Shown: positions 17,041-27,103, counted from the first letter of the stretch. The stretch is 63,166 nt of DNA from CAZKUB01 sp964592335 (GCA_964592335.1 CAZQEU010000001.1:1-63166), one strand, 5' to 3'. The notes: generated by a model from the sequence alone, not told the origin. Made by a program: numbers and translations.

Positions 17041-19821
17041 ATGCCTGAAAAAAATGATTTTTACAAAAAAAGTGTAAAAGAAAACTTAAAATCACTTGAA
17101 ACCTCGGAGAAAGGACTAACAAAAAACGAGGCTCAAAAAAGACTTAAAAAATATGGGGAAAACACACTTAAAGCAGAGATAAAAATGCCTTTGTGGCTAA
17201 TCTTTCTTTCACAATTCAAAGAACTACTCGTAATAATACTAATAATCGGTGCACTTATAGCCTATTCAATTGATGATTTTAGAGATGGGACAATAATTCT
17301 TATAATCGTTATTGTAAACGCAATTATAGGTTTTATACAAGAGTATAGAGCCGGAAAAATTGTAGATAAATTAAAGAGTTTGATGAACTCACCTGCTAAA
17401 GTTATAAGAGATGGAGATTTAATTGAAATTAATCAGATAAAATTAGTCCCAGGGGACATTATAAAAGTAGAAGAAGGAGACAAGCTTCCTGCTGATGCAA
17501 GAATAATTGAATCTCAAAGTTTTAAAACAAATGATTTTGCACTCACAGGAGAGTCAGTTCCTCAGGAAAAAACAATCTCTGCAATAAATGAAGATGTAGG
17601 TATTGCAGATAGAACAAACATTGCATACGCTGGAACTACTGTTGCATCTGGTAATGCAACTTGCGTTGTAATTGCAACTGGCATGAACAGTGAAACAGGC
17701 AAAATTGCTAAGATGACTGAAGAAACAGAGATTCTTGAAACACCTCTTCAAAAAGAAATGCGACTACTTGCACGCCAACTTACAATTGCTGTAGTAATTA
17801 TAGGTGCTGCATTGTTTTTCATAGGCCTCGCTCAGGATTTTTCAATAGAGCTTAGCCTCATTTATGCACTTGGAATTTCAATGGCAATTGTTCCACAAGC
17901 ACTACCCGCACAGGTAACAGTTGCTCTATCAACAGGTAGTGCAAGACTTGCAAAAAGAAAGGCAATAGTAAAAAACCTACCATCAGTAGAGACTCTTGGA
18001 TCAACTACTGTTATCTGTACTGATAAAACAGGCACTCTTACAAAAAATGAAATGACTGTAAAATCAGTATGGTTTGATTTTAAAGAATTCAAAGTAACAG
18101 GTTTAGGATACGAGCCTAAAGGAGAAATCACAGATGAAAATGGAAAAAGCTTAAATCAAAAAGAAATCGATGAAATAGAGGTTTTAATGGACTCTGCCAC
18201 AATGGCCTCAAATGCAGAGATACACAGTCCAGACGAAGAGCACAATACATGGTATCCAATAGGTGATCCCACTGAAGCAGCATTAATTACTATGTCTACA
18301 AAGATTGGTACTAGATCACCTACTGAAGACGAGGAAAATCCAGAACTACAAGAATTTCCATTTGACTCTAAAAGAAAGAGAATGAGCTCAGTCAGGCAAT
18401 TTGGAGAAGATATAGCACTTACAGTTAAAGGTTCAACCTTAGGAGTTCTTTCTATCACGAAATATATCTATAAAAACGGTAAAAAAGTTGCAATTACCGA
18501 AGAGGATATTAAAAAAATTAAGAAAAGAAATGAAGATTATTCAAAAAATGGTTTGAGAGTCCTTGCTGTTGCAAGAAGAGACCTACCTAAAAAGAAAGAC
18601 TATACTCAAGATGAAGTAGAAAAAGATGTAACCTTTTTGGGTCTTATTGCAATGATTGACCCTGCAAAAGAAGGTGTTAAAGAATCAGTTGCAGAAGCAA
18701 TAAAGGCAGGAATTAGAATCGTTATGATAACTGGAGACCATGCAATAACTGCAAGGGCAATCGGAAAAGATATTGGCCTTTCGGTGGACTGGGAAAAAGA
18801 TATCTTTACAGGAAAAGAACTAAAAGAAATGGATGATGAAAAACTCAAAAGTGTTTTAAAAGGCGAACATAACCTTATTTTCTCAAGGGTTGATCCTGCT
18901 GATAAACTTAGAATTGTAAAAGCGCTCGAAGAACAAGGAGAAATAGTGGCAGTTACAGGAGACGGAGTAAATGATGCGCCTGCTCTTAGAAAAGCACATA
19001 TCGGCGTTGCAATGGGGCAGAGAGGAACTGATGTTGCAAAAGAAGCATCAAGACTCGTGCTTCTTGATGATAGTTTTCCAACACTTGTAAATGCAATAGA
19101 AGAAGGAAGAACTATTTTTGCAAATCTAAAGAAAACAATTTATTCTTCTCTTACTACAAATATCGCTGAATTAGTTCTTGTTTTACTCGGACTTGTTGGT
19201 GTTGCTTTATGGGATTATCCAATACCAATTCTTGCAGTACAAGTCCTGGCAGTTGATTTAATTGGAGAAATTATGCCTCTTACATTTCTTACATTTGACC
19301 CACCGTCAAAAGAGATAATGAACATACCACCGCGTAATCCAAAGAAACATATTGTAAACAGACACGTCTCAATGGAATTTATCTCTTTAGGAGTATTAAT
19401 CGCTGTTCTTGCGTTTTCAAACTTTTATTTCTTTATACAAAGAGAAGGTGCAGAAGCAGTTTTATCTTCAAAGATTACTGAAAACATTAACAGTTTACCT
19501 GTGGAATATTTGCAGGTAAGTGCTCTTGCTTATGCCACAATTGTTTTCTGCCAATATGTCAATATATTACAATGGAGACACAACAAAACCACGTTATTTA
19601 ACAAAAACATATTTTCAAATAAGATTCTAATAGGCTCAATATTAGGATCTATGGCATTAGTATTTGTTGCTATATATGCACCTTTCATCAGTGATTTCTT
19701 TGTATTCGGAGGATTACAAATTACAGATTGGTTATATGTGTTCTTAGCAGCTACAATATACCTTTTTACATTTGAGGCGCTAAAGATAATTAGGAAGAAA
19801 AAACCATTGGATTTAGATTGA
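17041..19821 (+). CDS. P2-type cation-transporting ATPase
   Basis: A 926-aa P-type ATPase of the calcium/monovalent cation group (COG0474). It has an N-terminal cation-ATPase domain (about 5-75), T-G-E-S at 169-172 (actuator), the phosphorylated aspartate D328 in C-T-D-K-T-G-T, the T-G-D-G-V-N-D hinge, and about ten TM segments. Ion-binding helices: M4 has P-Q-A-L-P (285-289) where SERCA has P-E-G-L-P, so the usual glutamate is glutamine; M5 keeps N-x-x-E; M6 has V-D-L-I-G-E. The ion is therefore uncertain (Ca2+, Na+ or H+). The gene is monocistronic, divergent from the secreted repeat protein with a 177-bp promoter region (ACTATATAAAC near 16907 for the minus side, ATATTTATAAG near 16977 for this gene). 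Confidence 0.92.
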   Translation: MPEKNDFYKKSVKENLKSLETSEKGLTKNEAQKRLKKYGENTLKAEIKMPLWLIFLSQFKELLVIILIIGALIAYSIDDFRDGTIILIIVIVNAIIGFIQEYRAGKIVDKLKSLMNSPAKVIRDGDLIEINQIKLVPGDIIKVEEGDKLPADARIIESQSFKTNDFALTGESVPQEKTISAINEDVGIADRTNIAYAGTTVASGNATCVVIATGMNSETGKIAKMTEETEILETPLQKEMRLLARQLTIAVVIIGAALFFIGLAQDFSIELSLIYALGISMAIVPQALPAQVTVALSTGSARLAKRKAIVKNLPSVETLGSTTVICTDKTGTLTKNEMTVKSVWFDFKEFKVTGLGYEPKGEITDENGKSLNQKEIDEIEVLMDSATMASNAEIHSPDEEHNTWYPIGDPTEAALITMSTKIGTRSPTEDEENPELQEFPFDSKRKRMSSVRQFGEDIALTVKGSTLGVLSITKYIYKNGKKVAITEEDIKKIKKRNEDYSKNGLRVLAVARRDLPKKKDYTQDEVEKDVTFLGLIAMIDPAKEGVKESVAEAIKAGIRIVMITGDHAITARAIGKDIGLSVDWEKDIFTGKELKEMDDEKLKSVLKGEHNLIFSRVDPADKLRIVKALEEQGEIVAVTGDGVNDAPALRKAHIGVAMGQRGTDVAKEASRLVLLDDSFPTLVNAIEEGRTIFANLKKTIYSSLTTNIAELVLVLLGLVGVALWDYPIPILAVQVLAVDLIGEIMPLTFLTFDPPSKEIMNIPPRNPKKHIVNRHVSMEFISLGVLIAVLAFSNFYFFIQREGAEAVLSSKITENINSLPVEYLQVSALAYATIVFCQYVNILQWRHNKTTLFNKNIFSNKILIGSILGSMALVFVAIYAPFISDFFVFGGLQITDWLYVFLAATIYLFTFEALKIIRKKKPLDLD

Positions 19822-19938
19822 TTCAAAAACAGTGAAAAAATAGTAATGTATCACATAACAATATGTTACTCTTTTAAACCAATTAAACATTATCATTTTG
19901 TATAAGTTTAACATTATTGAGTTTGGAGGGACAAGGGT

Positions 19939-22128
19939 TTGAAGGAGAAAACATTAAAGATATATGTTTCAATTATACTTTTTTTCCTTGTTATATGGGC
20001 CTCCAGCAGTTTAGTAAGTAACATGAAAATAATTGATAGAGATGAAGATGGGTTAAAAGACGAATTAGAATATTCTTTAGGAAGTAATCCTTTAAATATC
20101 GATACAGATAATGATGGTTTAGAAGATTATAAAGAGTACAACTACTGGATAAATAGATCAAAAGATGCTTTTGATGAAGAGTTCTATGATTATTGGAAAC
20201 AATATTGGAACGAGACATTTAATTTGAAAATCTCTGAAAATGATTTAAAGAAGATGCTTAAGCCAGATGGGGATATTGATGGTGATAACAAATCAAATAT
20301 TTGTGATGATGACTCAGATAATGACAAACTTTTAGATGGTTTTGAACTCAAAAATGATACCGATCCTGCTCTTCCGGATTTAAATCCACCCTCCAGTAAT
20401 GATGGAGGCGGTGGGGAAAATAGCAACAGCGATGATTCAGAAGGAGGCGGAGGAGGAGATAGAAACGATACAATAACTGAAATAACAAAGATTTCATCAA
20501 GTCAGATATATAAAACAGGTTTTTTTTATGTTCAAGGATATGTTACAGATAATTTAAATAAACCAGTAGAAAATATGACTATCGAAGTTTTTGTAAATAA
20601 AACAAAGGATACGCCAGGTAGCTTTGCAGGGACAGGATCTATTGATTCGAACGGTTTTTTTAATATATCCTGCGAGGTTCCAAAAGATGTAGATGTTGGA
20701 TCAAATCAAGTTGTTGCACATACATTATCAAATGACGAATACGGAGATTCCTGGTCTGATCCAACTATTAATATTTATTCTAATACAACATTGACCCTTG
20801 ACACAGCATCATCAGCAGGTAAAGATTTTGTCTTTCCTATCAAAGGGAGTCTATTAGATGTTGATGATCAACCCTTAGAAAATAAAACAGTTAGGATAAA
20901 GTGGGACAATGAATTTTTAACACTTGATAAAACAAACAATGAAGGAAATTTTATATTTAATACTTCAAATAAAACTCTTGGAAATCATAGGATTGATGTA
21001 GAGTTTGATGGTAGTGAATTCCTAGGATCTTCAAACGATTCACAAAAAATAATAATTAAAGATATGGACACCTATCTATTTGCTATTACTCCAACTGATA
21101 ATTTTAGGAGGGGAGAAGAAGTAACAGTACAAGGACAATTATTTACAGGACTTGAAGAACCTCTCCCAAATAGTGAAATAAAGATATTCTTTGAAAATAA
21201 TTTAGTATCATCGCTTCAAACATCTAGTCAAGGATCATTTACTTCAAATATTAAAATTCCTGATAACTCAAAAGTTGGTGAAATACCTATAAAAATAAAA
21301 TTTCCGGGTACAGATTATTATGCAGAAGCAGAAATAGAAGATACAATAGGAGTTGAATCAGATACAAATATAAATTTTATTTCCCCTATTGAAAAGAATT
21401 TCATACAAAATGATTCTTTAGTGATTATAGGAAATATAACAGATGATAAAAAAAATCCTGTTGAAAACGTATCAATTGAAATCTCTTTTATAAATCTAAG
21501 TGAAAAGATAGATTCAGATAACAATGGTTCTTTTCAAACAATAATTAAAATTCCTTCTAATATTTCTAATGCCTCATATAATATAAAAGCAGATTTCTAT
21601 GCAACAAACTATTATTTATCATCAAAAAATAGCATCTCAATAATAGTTGGAGTTGTCGAAACAAATCCAGATACATCTGATAATAATCTTTTAATAATCT
21701 TAAGTATTGTAATTCTTGGGTTGATAAGTGGTGGTATTGTATTCAAAGTTTTCAAAAACAAAAAGGGAGAAACAACAGTTATAGATCCTCGATCTATAGA
21801 AGATATTGCTTCAAGTACGATAAATAAATTAAAAAATGAACCCGATTGCAGAAAAACCGTCTTGGAGTGTTACTTAAATCTATGTAAATGGCTTGATGCA
21901 ACAGGTCTGAAAAAAAACAAACATGATACTCCCAGAGAATTTGCAGTTGATCTCAAAAAATCTCTAGATGTATCAGATGATTGCTTGTCATCTCTTACAA
22001 CTGTATTTGAGAAAGCATGCTACAGTGACCATGAAATAATTGATGATGATAAAAAAACTGCAATAAATTGTCTAACTGAAGTAATTAACACAATTGCCCA
22101 TGATAACCCAAAAAATGTGAAAGGATAA
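19939..22128 (+). CDS. Surface protein with calcium-binding repeats, Ig-like domains, TM and DUF4129
   Basis: A 729-aa type I-like membrane protein heading a MoxR/DUF58 operon. TTG 19939 is the start, with GGAGG 10 bases before it. After a signal peptide or anchor (about 5-28) come TSP3-like calcium-binding repeats (D-x-D-x-D-G-L at about 33-70 and 110-145) and a Gly/Ser/Asp linker (about 150-180). Next are about four Ig/carboxypeptidase-regulatory-like domains (about 185-575), one TM helix (about 583-603) and a cytosolic DUF4129 helical domain (about 620-720) with T-P-R-E-F and F-E-K-A-C-Y-S. DUF4129 normally accompanies MoxR ATPases and DUF58 proteins, as here. The module probably couples an extracellular scaffold to the cytosolic MoxR chaperone. 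Confidence 0.82.
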   Translation: MKEKTLKIYVSIILFFLVIWASSSLVSNMKIIDRDEDGLKDELEYSLGSNPLNIDTDNDGLEDYKEYNYWINRSKDAFDEEFYDYWKQYWNETFNLKISENDLKKMLKPDGDIDGDNKSNICDDDSDNDKLLDGFELKNDTDPALPDLNPPSSNDGGGGENSNSDDSEGGGGGDRNDTITEITKISSSQIYKTGFFYVQGYVTDNLNKPVENMTIEVFVNKTKDTPGSFAGTGSIDSNGFFNISCEVPKDVDVGSNQVVAHTLSNDEYGDSWSDPTINIYSNTTLTLDTASSAGKDFVFPIKGSLLDVDDQPLENKTVRIKWDNEFLTLDKTNNEGNFIFNTSNKTLGNHRIDVEFDGSEFLGSSNDSQKIIIKDMDTYLFAITPTDNFRRGEEVTVQGQLFTGLEEPLPNSEIKIFFENNLVSSLQTSSQGSFTSNIKIPDNSKVGEIPIKIKFPGTDYYAEAEIEDTIGVESDTNINFISPIEKNFIQNDSLVIIGNITDDKKNPVENVSIEISFINLSEKIDSDNNGSFQTIIKIPSNISNASYNIKADFYATNYYLSSKNSISIIVGVVETNPDTSDNNLLIILSIVILGLISGGIVFKVFKNKKGETTVIDPRSIEDIASSTINKLKNEPDCRKTVLECYLNLCKWLDATGLKKNKHDTPREFAVDLKKSLDVSDDCLSSLTTVFEKACYSDHEIIDDDKKTAINCLTEVINTIAHDNPKNVKG

Positions 22129-22141
22129 AAAAAGAAGGAAT

Positions 22142-22642
22142 TTGATGATATCAGAACATATAATGATAAGTATAAACCCTGCTTTAAAATGGTCTATTTT
22201 CGTAATTATTTTTATAATTGCAGGATTTGCACTTTTTCATCTGATTTTTAAAAACTCTAAAAATCCTAAGGATTGGAAACATAGAAACATATACTCAAAA
22301 AATCATGAGAAAGCTAATTTAAAAAAATTTGCAGATTCCATACGTTTTCAGACTCTTGAATATGACTATAATACTTCTTTAGAAGAAGTAATACAAATGA
22401 TTTTTTTTAAAAAAATAGAGTATAACAAAGGATTATCTGTAGAAGAGCTTTATGAAATTAAAAACAAAAATCCAGAAGCTCTCAGAAACATAATAGCAGA
22501 TGATGATATATACAATTGGATTTTAAACTCAGAAAAAGAGAAGGATAAAAATAGTTTTTTTTGGAAGAAAAAAACAAAAGAAGAAGGAGAATATTTAAAA
22601 AAAATAAATATGGTTATTGATAAAATGGAGGCCTGGGTATAG
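22142..22642 (+). CDS. Small membrane protein of the MoxR operon, unknown
   Basis: A 166-aa protein with a single N-terminal membrane helix (about 15-36) and a charged, mostly helical cytosolic remainder. Family not recognised. It begins 13 bases after the DUF4129 gene, with AAGGAA upstream, and its TAG is followed at once by the moxR ATG, so it is translated as part of the operon. ATG 22145 or ATG 22163 are alternative starts. It may be a membrane subunit or adaptor for the MoxR ATPase; that is inference from position only. Confidence 0.7.
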   Translation: MMISEHIMISINPALKWSIFVIIFIIAGFALFHLIFKNSKNPKDWKHRNIYSKNHEKANLKKFADSIRFQTLEYDYNTSLEEVIQMIFFKKIEYNKGLSVEELYEIKNKNPEALRNIIADDDIYNWILNSEKEKDKNSFFWKKKTKEEGEYLKKINMVIDKMEAWV

Positions 22643-23599
22643 ATGAATGTGACTGTAACAGAAATATCTTCTGTTTGTAAAAAATTAATTGATGAAGTAG
22701 GAAAAGTAGTAGTTGGTAAAGAAAATATGCTAAAGTATGTAATACTTGGTATACTCACAGATGGACATATCCTCTTTGAGGATTATCCTGGTCTTGCAAA
22801 GACTTTGACTGCAAAAACATTTTCACAGGCTATGGGCTGTAAGTTTTCTCGTGTTCAATTTACACCGGATCTTCTACCCGCAGATATCACAGGGACGTAT
22901 ATATACAATCAAAAGGAAAGTGAATTTAAACTTATTAAAGGACCAATTTTTACAAATATACTTCTTGCAGATGAGATAAATAGGGCTCCGCCAAAAACAC
23001 AGGCAGCACTTCTTGAAGCAATGCAAGAGAAACAAACAACTATGGAAGGACAAACATATCATCTGGAAAAACCTTTCTTGGTTCTTGCAACTCAGAACCC
23101 TATAGAATATGAAGGGACATATCCTCTACCAGAGGCACAAATCGATCGTTTCTTATTGAAACTAAGCGTAGGTTATCCTGAGCCACATGAAGAAAAAGAA
23201 ATACTTACACGTATGAAAAAAATTGATTTACATGATGCAAAGGTTGACAAAGTTGTTTATCCAAGTGATATTCTAAAAATGCAGGAGGTTGTAAAAAGTG
23301 TTTTTATCGATGAGAAAATCGAAGAATATATTGTAAACATTGTTCATAACACTAGATATGATGCCCGCGTAGAAGTAGGTGTAAGCCCACGTGGTTCCAT
23401 AGCACTTTTTAAACTCTCAAAAGCCCATGCTGCTTTTCATGGGCGAGACTATGTGATTCCTGATGATATAAAACAAGTCTCAGTTCAAGCTATTGCTCAT
23501 CGTCTTGTTTTAAAACCAGAGACAAGATTCAAGGGAATAAAACCCGGACAGATAATAAATGAAATCATGAGTGAAATCCCAGTACCTACGGTAAGATAG
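22643..23599 (+). CDS. MoxR-family AAA+ ATPase
   Basis: A 318-aa cytosolic AAA+ ATPase. Walker A appears in the MoxR form E-D-Y-P-G-L-A-K-T (about 49-57), Walker B is L-L-A-D-E-I-N-R-A-P-P-K (about 110-121), sensor 1 is A-T-Q-N-P (about 150-154), and sensor 2 lies in S-P-R-G-S (about 252-256). Length and motifs are typical of the MRP subgroup. MoxR proteins act as chaperones that insert metals or assemble complexes together with VWA or DUF58 proteins; the DUF58 gene starts 2 bases after this stop. The ATG directly abuts the preceding stop, implying translational coupling. Confidence 0.94.
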   Translation: MNVTVTEISSVCKKLIDEVGKVVVGKENMLKYVILGILTDGHILFEDYPGLAKTLTAKTFSQAMGCKFSRVQFTPDLLPADITGTYIYNQKESEFKLIKGPIFTNILLADEINRAPPKTQAALLEAMQEKQTTMEGQTYHLEKPFLVLATQNPIEYEGTYPLPEAQIDRFLLKLSVGYPEPHEEKEILTRMKKIDLHDAKVDKVVYPSDILKMQEVVKSVFIDEKIEEYIVNIVHNTRYDARVEVGVSPRGSIALFKLSKAHAAFHGRDYVIPDDIKQVSVQAIAHRLVLKPETRFKGIKPGQIINEIMSEIPVPTVR

Positions 23600-23601
23600 A
23601 T

Positions 23602-24894
23602 ATGCAAACTTTAAAAGCAGCAGGTTTCATCAGTGCAATTATCGGTTTGATACTACTTGCTCTGATACTTATTCAATGGTTCTTTTTTTTACTTGTGATA
23701 CCGCTGTTTTTATACATGTTTATAAGTACTGTTTTTTTTAACAATGAAGATTTAAAGATAGATGTTAAAAGAACCATTTCAAAAGAAAAAGTTTTTGAAA
23801 AAGATAAAGTAGAAATAACCCTTGAGCTGGAAAACAAGGGAGAAAACATTAATTTTTTAGAAGTGTTTGACAAGTTATCAGAAAAAATAAGTATATCAAA
23901 AGGTAGCAACTATTTTGTATTAAGCCTGAAAAAAAATGAGAAAATAACTGTTAAATACGAAGTTAGCTGCGATGTTAGAGGTCATTATGAGATTGGATTG
24001 CTTCATCTTAGATCACGTGATTTTTTTGGTTTTTTTTATCGTGAAAAGATAATAGAAGACATATCACATCTTGTTGTAATACCACACATTGAAGATATAA
24101 GAAGTATTTACATAAAAGAAAAAGCAAAGCTTTACCCCGGTGTTGTTCTTGGTAGTCAAGCAGGTCTTGGAACAGAATTTTATGGAATTAGGAAATATGT
24201 GCCAGGAGATACTTTTAAACAGATTAACTGGAAATGTTTTGCCAGGTTTAATGATTTAGTTGTAAATGAGTACACACTTGAGAGTACAACCGATGTTGTA
24301 ATAATCATTGACTCAAGGGATACAGAAAGCATGGGATCTGTAGTTTTAAATCCTTTAGAATACAGTGTAAAAGCAGCAGTTTCAATTGCATCTTTTTATC
24401 TTAAAAGACGTGATAGAGTAGGCCTGCTCTCCTATGGATCTGCAGATGGAGAACTTATCTGGGTTTATCCTGATTCTGGAAAAAAACAGCTTTTTAAAAT
24501 AACAGAGAAAATAGTTGAACTACAAGCAAATGGTGATTCTAATTTTACCAATGCCGTAAACCAGGCAGTTATTCATATGATTCCAAAAAGCTCACTAGTG
24601 ATATTTATAAGCTCATTGGAAAACGATGAAACAATTGGTGGAGGAATAGGAAAACTATCAAAACTAGGTTTTAAAACATTGGTTATATCACCTTCTCTTA
24701 TAGATATTGAACATTTAATCCAAAAAGATGATTCAGATGAATACGATGAAATAGCATATAAAATTCTTTCTCTGGAACGTAAAAATGTTATATCTGAGCT
24801 GAGAGGAGCAGGCGCCCTACTTATTGATTGGAATCCAAAAAAACCACTTTCAGTTTCACTTGAGGAGGTGCAAAAATATCAGGTAAGACGCTGA
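23602..24894 (+). CDS. DUF58 protein, membrane-anchored VWA-like
   Basis: A 430-aa protein with two N-terminal membrane helices (about 5-45), a beta-rich middle, and the DUF58 signature Y-V-P-G-D-T-F-K-Q-I-N-W-K (about 199-211), followed by a VWA-like fold with I-I-I-D-S-R-D (metal-site-like, about 233-239). DUF58 proteins are standard partners of MoxR ATPases. It starts 2 bases after moxR, giving an uninterrupted operon. No VWA (BatA/BatB-type) gene is nearby, so this protein probably supplies the only VWA-like component. Confidence 0.9.
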   Translation: MQTLKAAGFISAIIGLILLALILIQWFFFLLVIPLFLYMFISTVFFNNEDLKIDVKRTISKEKVFEKDKVEITLELENKGENINFLEVFDKLSEKISISKGSNYFVLSLKKNEKITVKYEVSCDVRGHYEIGLLHLRSRDFFGFFYREKIIEDISHLVVIPHIEDIRSIYIKEKAKLYPGVVLGSQAGLGTEFYGIRKYVPGDTFKQINWKCFARFNDLVVNEYTLESTTDVVIIIDSRDTESMGSVVLNPLEYSVKAAVSIASFYLKRRDRVGLLSYGSADGELIWVYPDSGKKQLFKITEKIVELQANGDSNFTNAVNQAVIHMIPKSSLVIFISSLENDETIGGGIGKLSKLGFKTLVISPSLIDIEHLIQKDDSDEYDEIAYKILSLERKNVISELRGAGALLIDWNPKKPLSVSLEEVQKYQVRR

Positions 24895-24902
24895 ATAATC
24901 TA

Positions 24903-25775
24903 ATGTTAAAAACAAATATTTTACAGTATTTAACAATTGTTTTATTTGTAATTCTTTATTCAATTGCGATAAAACCATATATCACTATTTTCAATGATTT
25001 TATATCAATTAATTTTTCATCGTTTATTATCGCTTTTATTATTACAATTATAGGTAGTTGTATAGGATATTTTTTTACAAAAAAAACATTTAGAAAAATA
25101 AAAATGGATTATAACTTGAAAAATAATATTATAACTGCAATAACTTCAATTATACCTATTGTGTTATTAGTGATATATTTTGTTTTTGGATCTGAAGCTT
25201 TACAAAAAACAGTCTTATATCTTACAAAATCAGTGATAATAATTTTTCTAACAATAATCCCTGTGTTTTGTATATATTCCATAGTTAAGAAGAAAAAAAA
25301 TATTTTTGTTACAAATAGCATCACAGTATTTATTTTTCTTTTTTATCTGTTTTTTTTAGAAAATATATTTGAAAATATTGACACTGGTTTTTATTTCGAT
25401 AATCAAAACACCTTTTTATTAGTATATTTTGTTTTGTTTATATGTTACTTAGAAATTGGTTTAAAAAGTATAGTTTTTAGTTCAATGATGAAAAAGATAA
25501 GCCCAGATAAAGATAATGAAAACAGTTTTTTATTAGAAAAATTCAACAATGTCTTTAATAAATCTTTTTTGTATTTAATAACTTTTTTTGTTACCTCCAT
25601 TATTTTATCTCTTTTGGTTTTAAACAACAATTTTGATGCCATAGCTTTAAAAGGTCTAGGATCTGTTGATATTATAATCATTTTAACGATTCTAGTTATA
25701 ATACTATCACTTTTATTCTGGTTTTTTGCTGCATATGATAAATCAAATAAAATAAGTAGTTTTAAGAAAAAATAA
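24903..25775 (+). CDS. Polytopic membrane protein, last gene of MoxR operon, unknown
   Basis: A 290-aa protein rich in F, I and L with about seven or eight predicted TM segments and a short lysine-rich C-terminus (S-S-F-K-K-K). Family not recognised. It follows the DUF58 gene after 8 bases and ends the operon. A membrane role with the MoxR/DUF58/DUF4129 set is inferred from gene order. Confidence 0.72.
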   Translation: MLKTNILQYLTIVLFVILYSIAIKPYITIFNDFISINFSSFIIAFIITIIGSCIGYFFTKKTFRKIKMDYNLKNNIITAITSIIPIVLLVIYFVFGSEALQKTVLYLTKSVIIIFLTIIPVFCIYSIVKKKKNIFVTNSITVFIFLFYLFFLENIFENIDTGFYFDNQNTFLLVYFVLFICYLEIGLKSIVFSSMMKKISPDKDNENSFLLEKFNNVFNKSFLYLITFFVTSIILSLLVLNNNFDAIALKGLGSVDIIIILTILVIILSLLFWFFAAYDKSNKISSFKKK

Positions 25776-25803
25776 GAATATCAAGTGTCAAATAAATTAC
25801 AAT

Positions 25804-25926
25804 CTATTCTTTTTTTATCATTGATCTGTAGCATGGATAAAAATCTTCGATTGATTCAAGTTTCCATAGAATCATACCAATATTATTATCCAATAAAGAA
25901 TTTATATTATCTTTAGTTTTTTGCAT
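25804..25926 (-). CDS. Small 40-aa protein
   Basis: A short ORF in the gap between two convergent larger genes. It runs M-Q-K-T-K-D-N-I-N-S-L-L-D to R-S-M-I-K-K-E-stop. A clear purine-rich site (AAAGGGGGAAAA) sits just before the ATG, the same form as upstream of the NosD-like gene, which is the main reason to call it real. No similarity is recognised. It has single W, Y and C residues and no membrane helix. The rest of positions 25776-26068 looks empty apart from AT-rich promoter-like sequence. Confidence 0.5.
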   Translation of the reverse strand: MQKTKDNINSLLDNNIGMILWKLESIEDFYPCYRSMIKKE

Positions 25927-26068
25927 TTTTCCCCCTTTATTTATTACAATATATTATTTTTGTTTCTTAGTATAAATATTTTTTCACATATTTTAAAATA
26001 AAAAAAATTATATATAACATATTGTTAAAATAATTCCTAATTTTGTAAAGATAGTTATATAAAAACTA

Positions 26069-27103
26069 TTATTTTTTCTTCTTTGGTAAAATAGAAAATA
26101 AAAACAAAAACAAAAAAGCAATAACAATAAAAATGGTTAATTCAACACTTGGAAGTTTTATACTAGGTGGCCTTGAATACGATTTTATAATGTCTTGATT
26201 GCTTTCAAAAAAGTTATATTCCGTAAGATTTTCTTCTTCAGAGTTTTTATTATAGATTGCAAGAGAATTGTTTTCAAAAGTATTGTTTTCTATAGTGTTG
26301 TTATGTGTATAACTAAGTGATAAAGCAGCACTGCAATTTACAAACCTGTTGCCAAGAATAGAATTATAGTGAGAGTGATCTGCTGACAAACCATTACTAT
26401 CATATTGCTCTGATAAAAAGAGATTATCTAATATCTTATTATAATCAGACCAACGACCTAAATAAATCCCATCTGTATTTTTCCAAAAAGTATTATTCTC
26501 AATCCTGTTGTTTGTAGATAAATCCCACATCCTAATTCCAACGTTTGTATTGTTGAAAATATTATTTTTAAAAACATGGTTATTTGATGAATTATAAAAA
26601 ATTATAGCTTCAAGGCTCTTTGTTATATTATTTTTAATTAAACTATTATTCTCTGAGAAATCATCAAAATATATCCCATTTCTGTTATCTATAAAAAAAT
26701 TATTTTTTATTATATTATCTGATCCTGCTATATACACACCAATCGTTGAATTTGTAATTGTAAAACCAGAAAGGCTAATATTTGAAGATTTTAACAAAAC
26801 TGAATATATACCACCTGAAGAATCAATTATTGTAGAGCCACTGCTATTACTAATGATAGAAACAGATTTATTAACAAAAATACTTTCATTATAGATCCCG
26901 GGGTTAACATAAATTATATCACCATTATTAGCATCCAACAAAGCACTAGATATATTCATATAATAAGTTGAAGAATTATTAGCATCAACAACCAAAGACC
27001 TTGATTGATTTATATAATCTGATTTAACAACAGAGCCAAATAACAGAATAGATGATAAAAGAAGTATAAAAAATAAAACAGCAAAATATCCTTTTTTAGG
27101 CAT
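26069..27103 (-). CDS. NosD-like parallel beta-helix protein with C-terminal membrane anchor
   Basis: A 344-aa surface protein. A signal peptide (about 1-28) is followed by the usual NosD opening (about 45-75) and PbH1 rungs built on N-N-x-I/F with asparagine ladders (about 75-300). A C-terminal TM helix (about 317-338) ends in K-K-K-K, anchoring the helix outside the cell. NosD/PbH1 proteins often bind carbohydrate or assist copper-site assembly, but nothing here shows which. It is monocistronic and divergent from the DUF192 gene. Confidence 0.82.
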   Translation of the reverse strand: MPKKGYFAVLFFILLLSSILLFGSVVKSDYINQSRSLVVDANNSSTYYMNISSALLDANNGDIIYVNPGIYNESIFVNKSVSIISNSSGSTIIDSSGGIYSVLLKSSNISLSGFTITNSTIGVYIAGSDNIIKNNFFIDNRNGIYFDDFSENNSLIKNNITKSLEAIIFYNSSNNHVFKNNIFNNTNVGIRMWDLSTNNRIENNTFWKNTDGIYLGRWSDYNKILDNLFLSEQYDSNGLSADHSHYNSILGNRFVNCSAALSLSYTHNNTIENNTFENNSLAIYNKNSEEENLTEYNFFESNQDIIKSYSRPPSIKLPSVELTIFIVIAFLFLFLFSILPKKKK

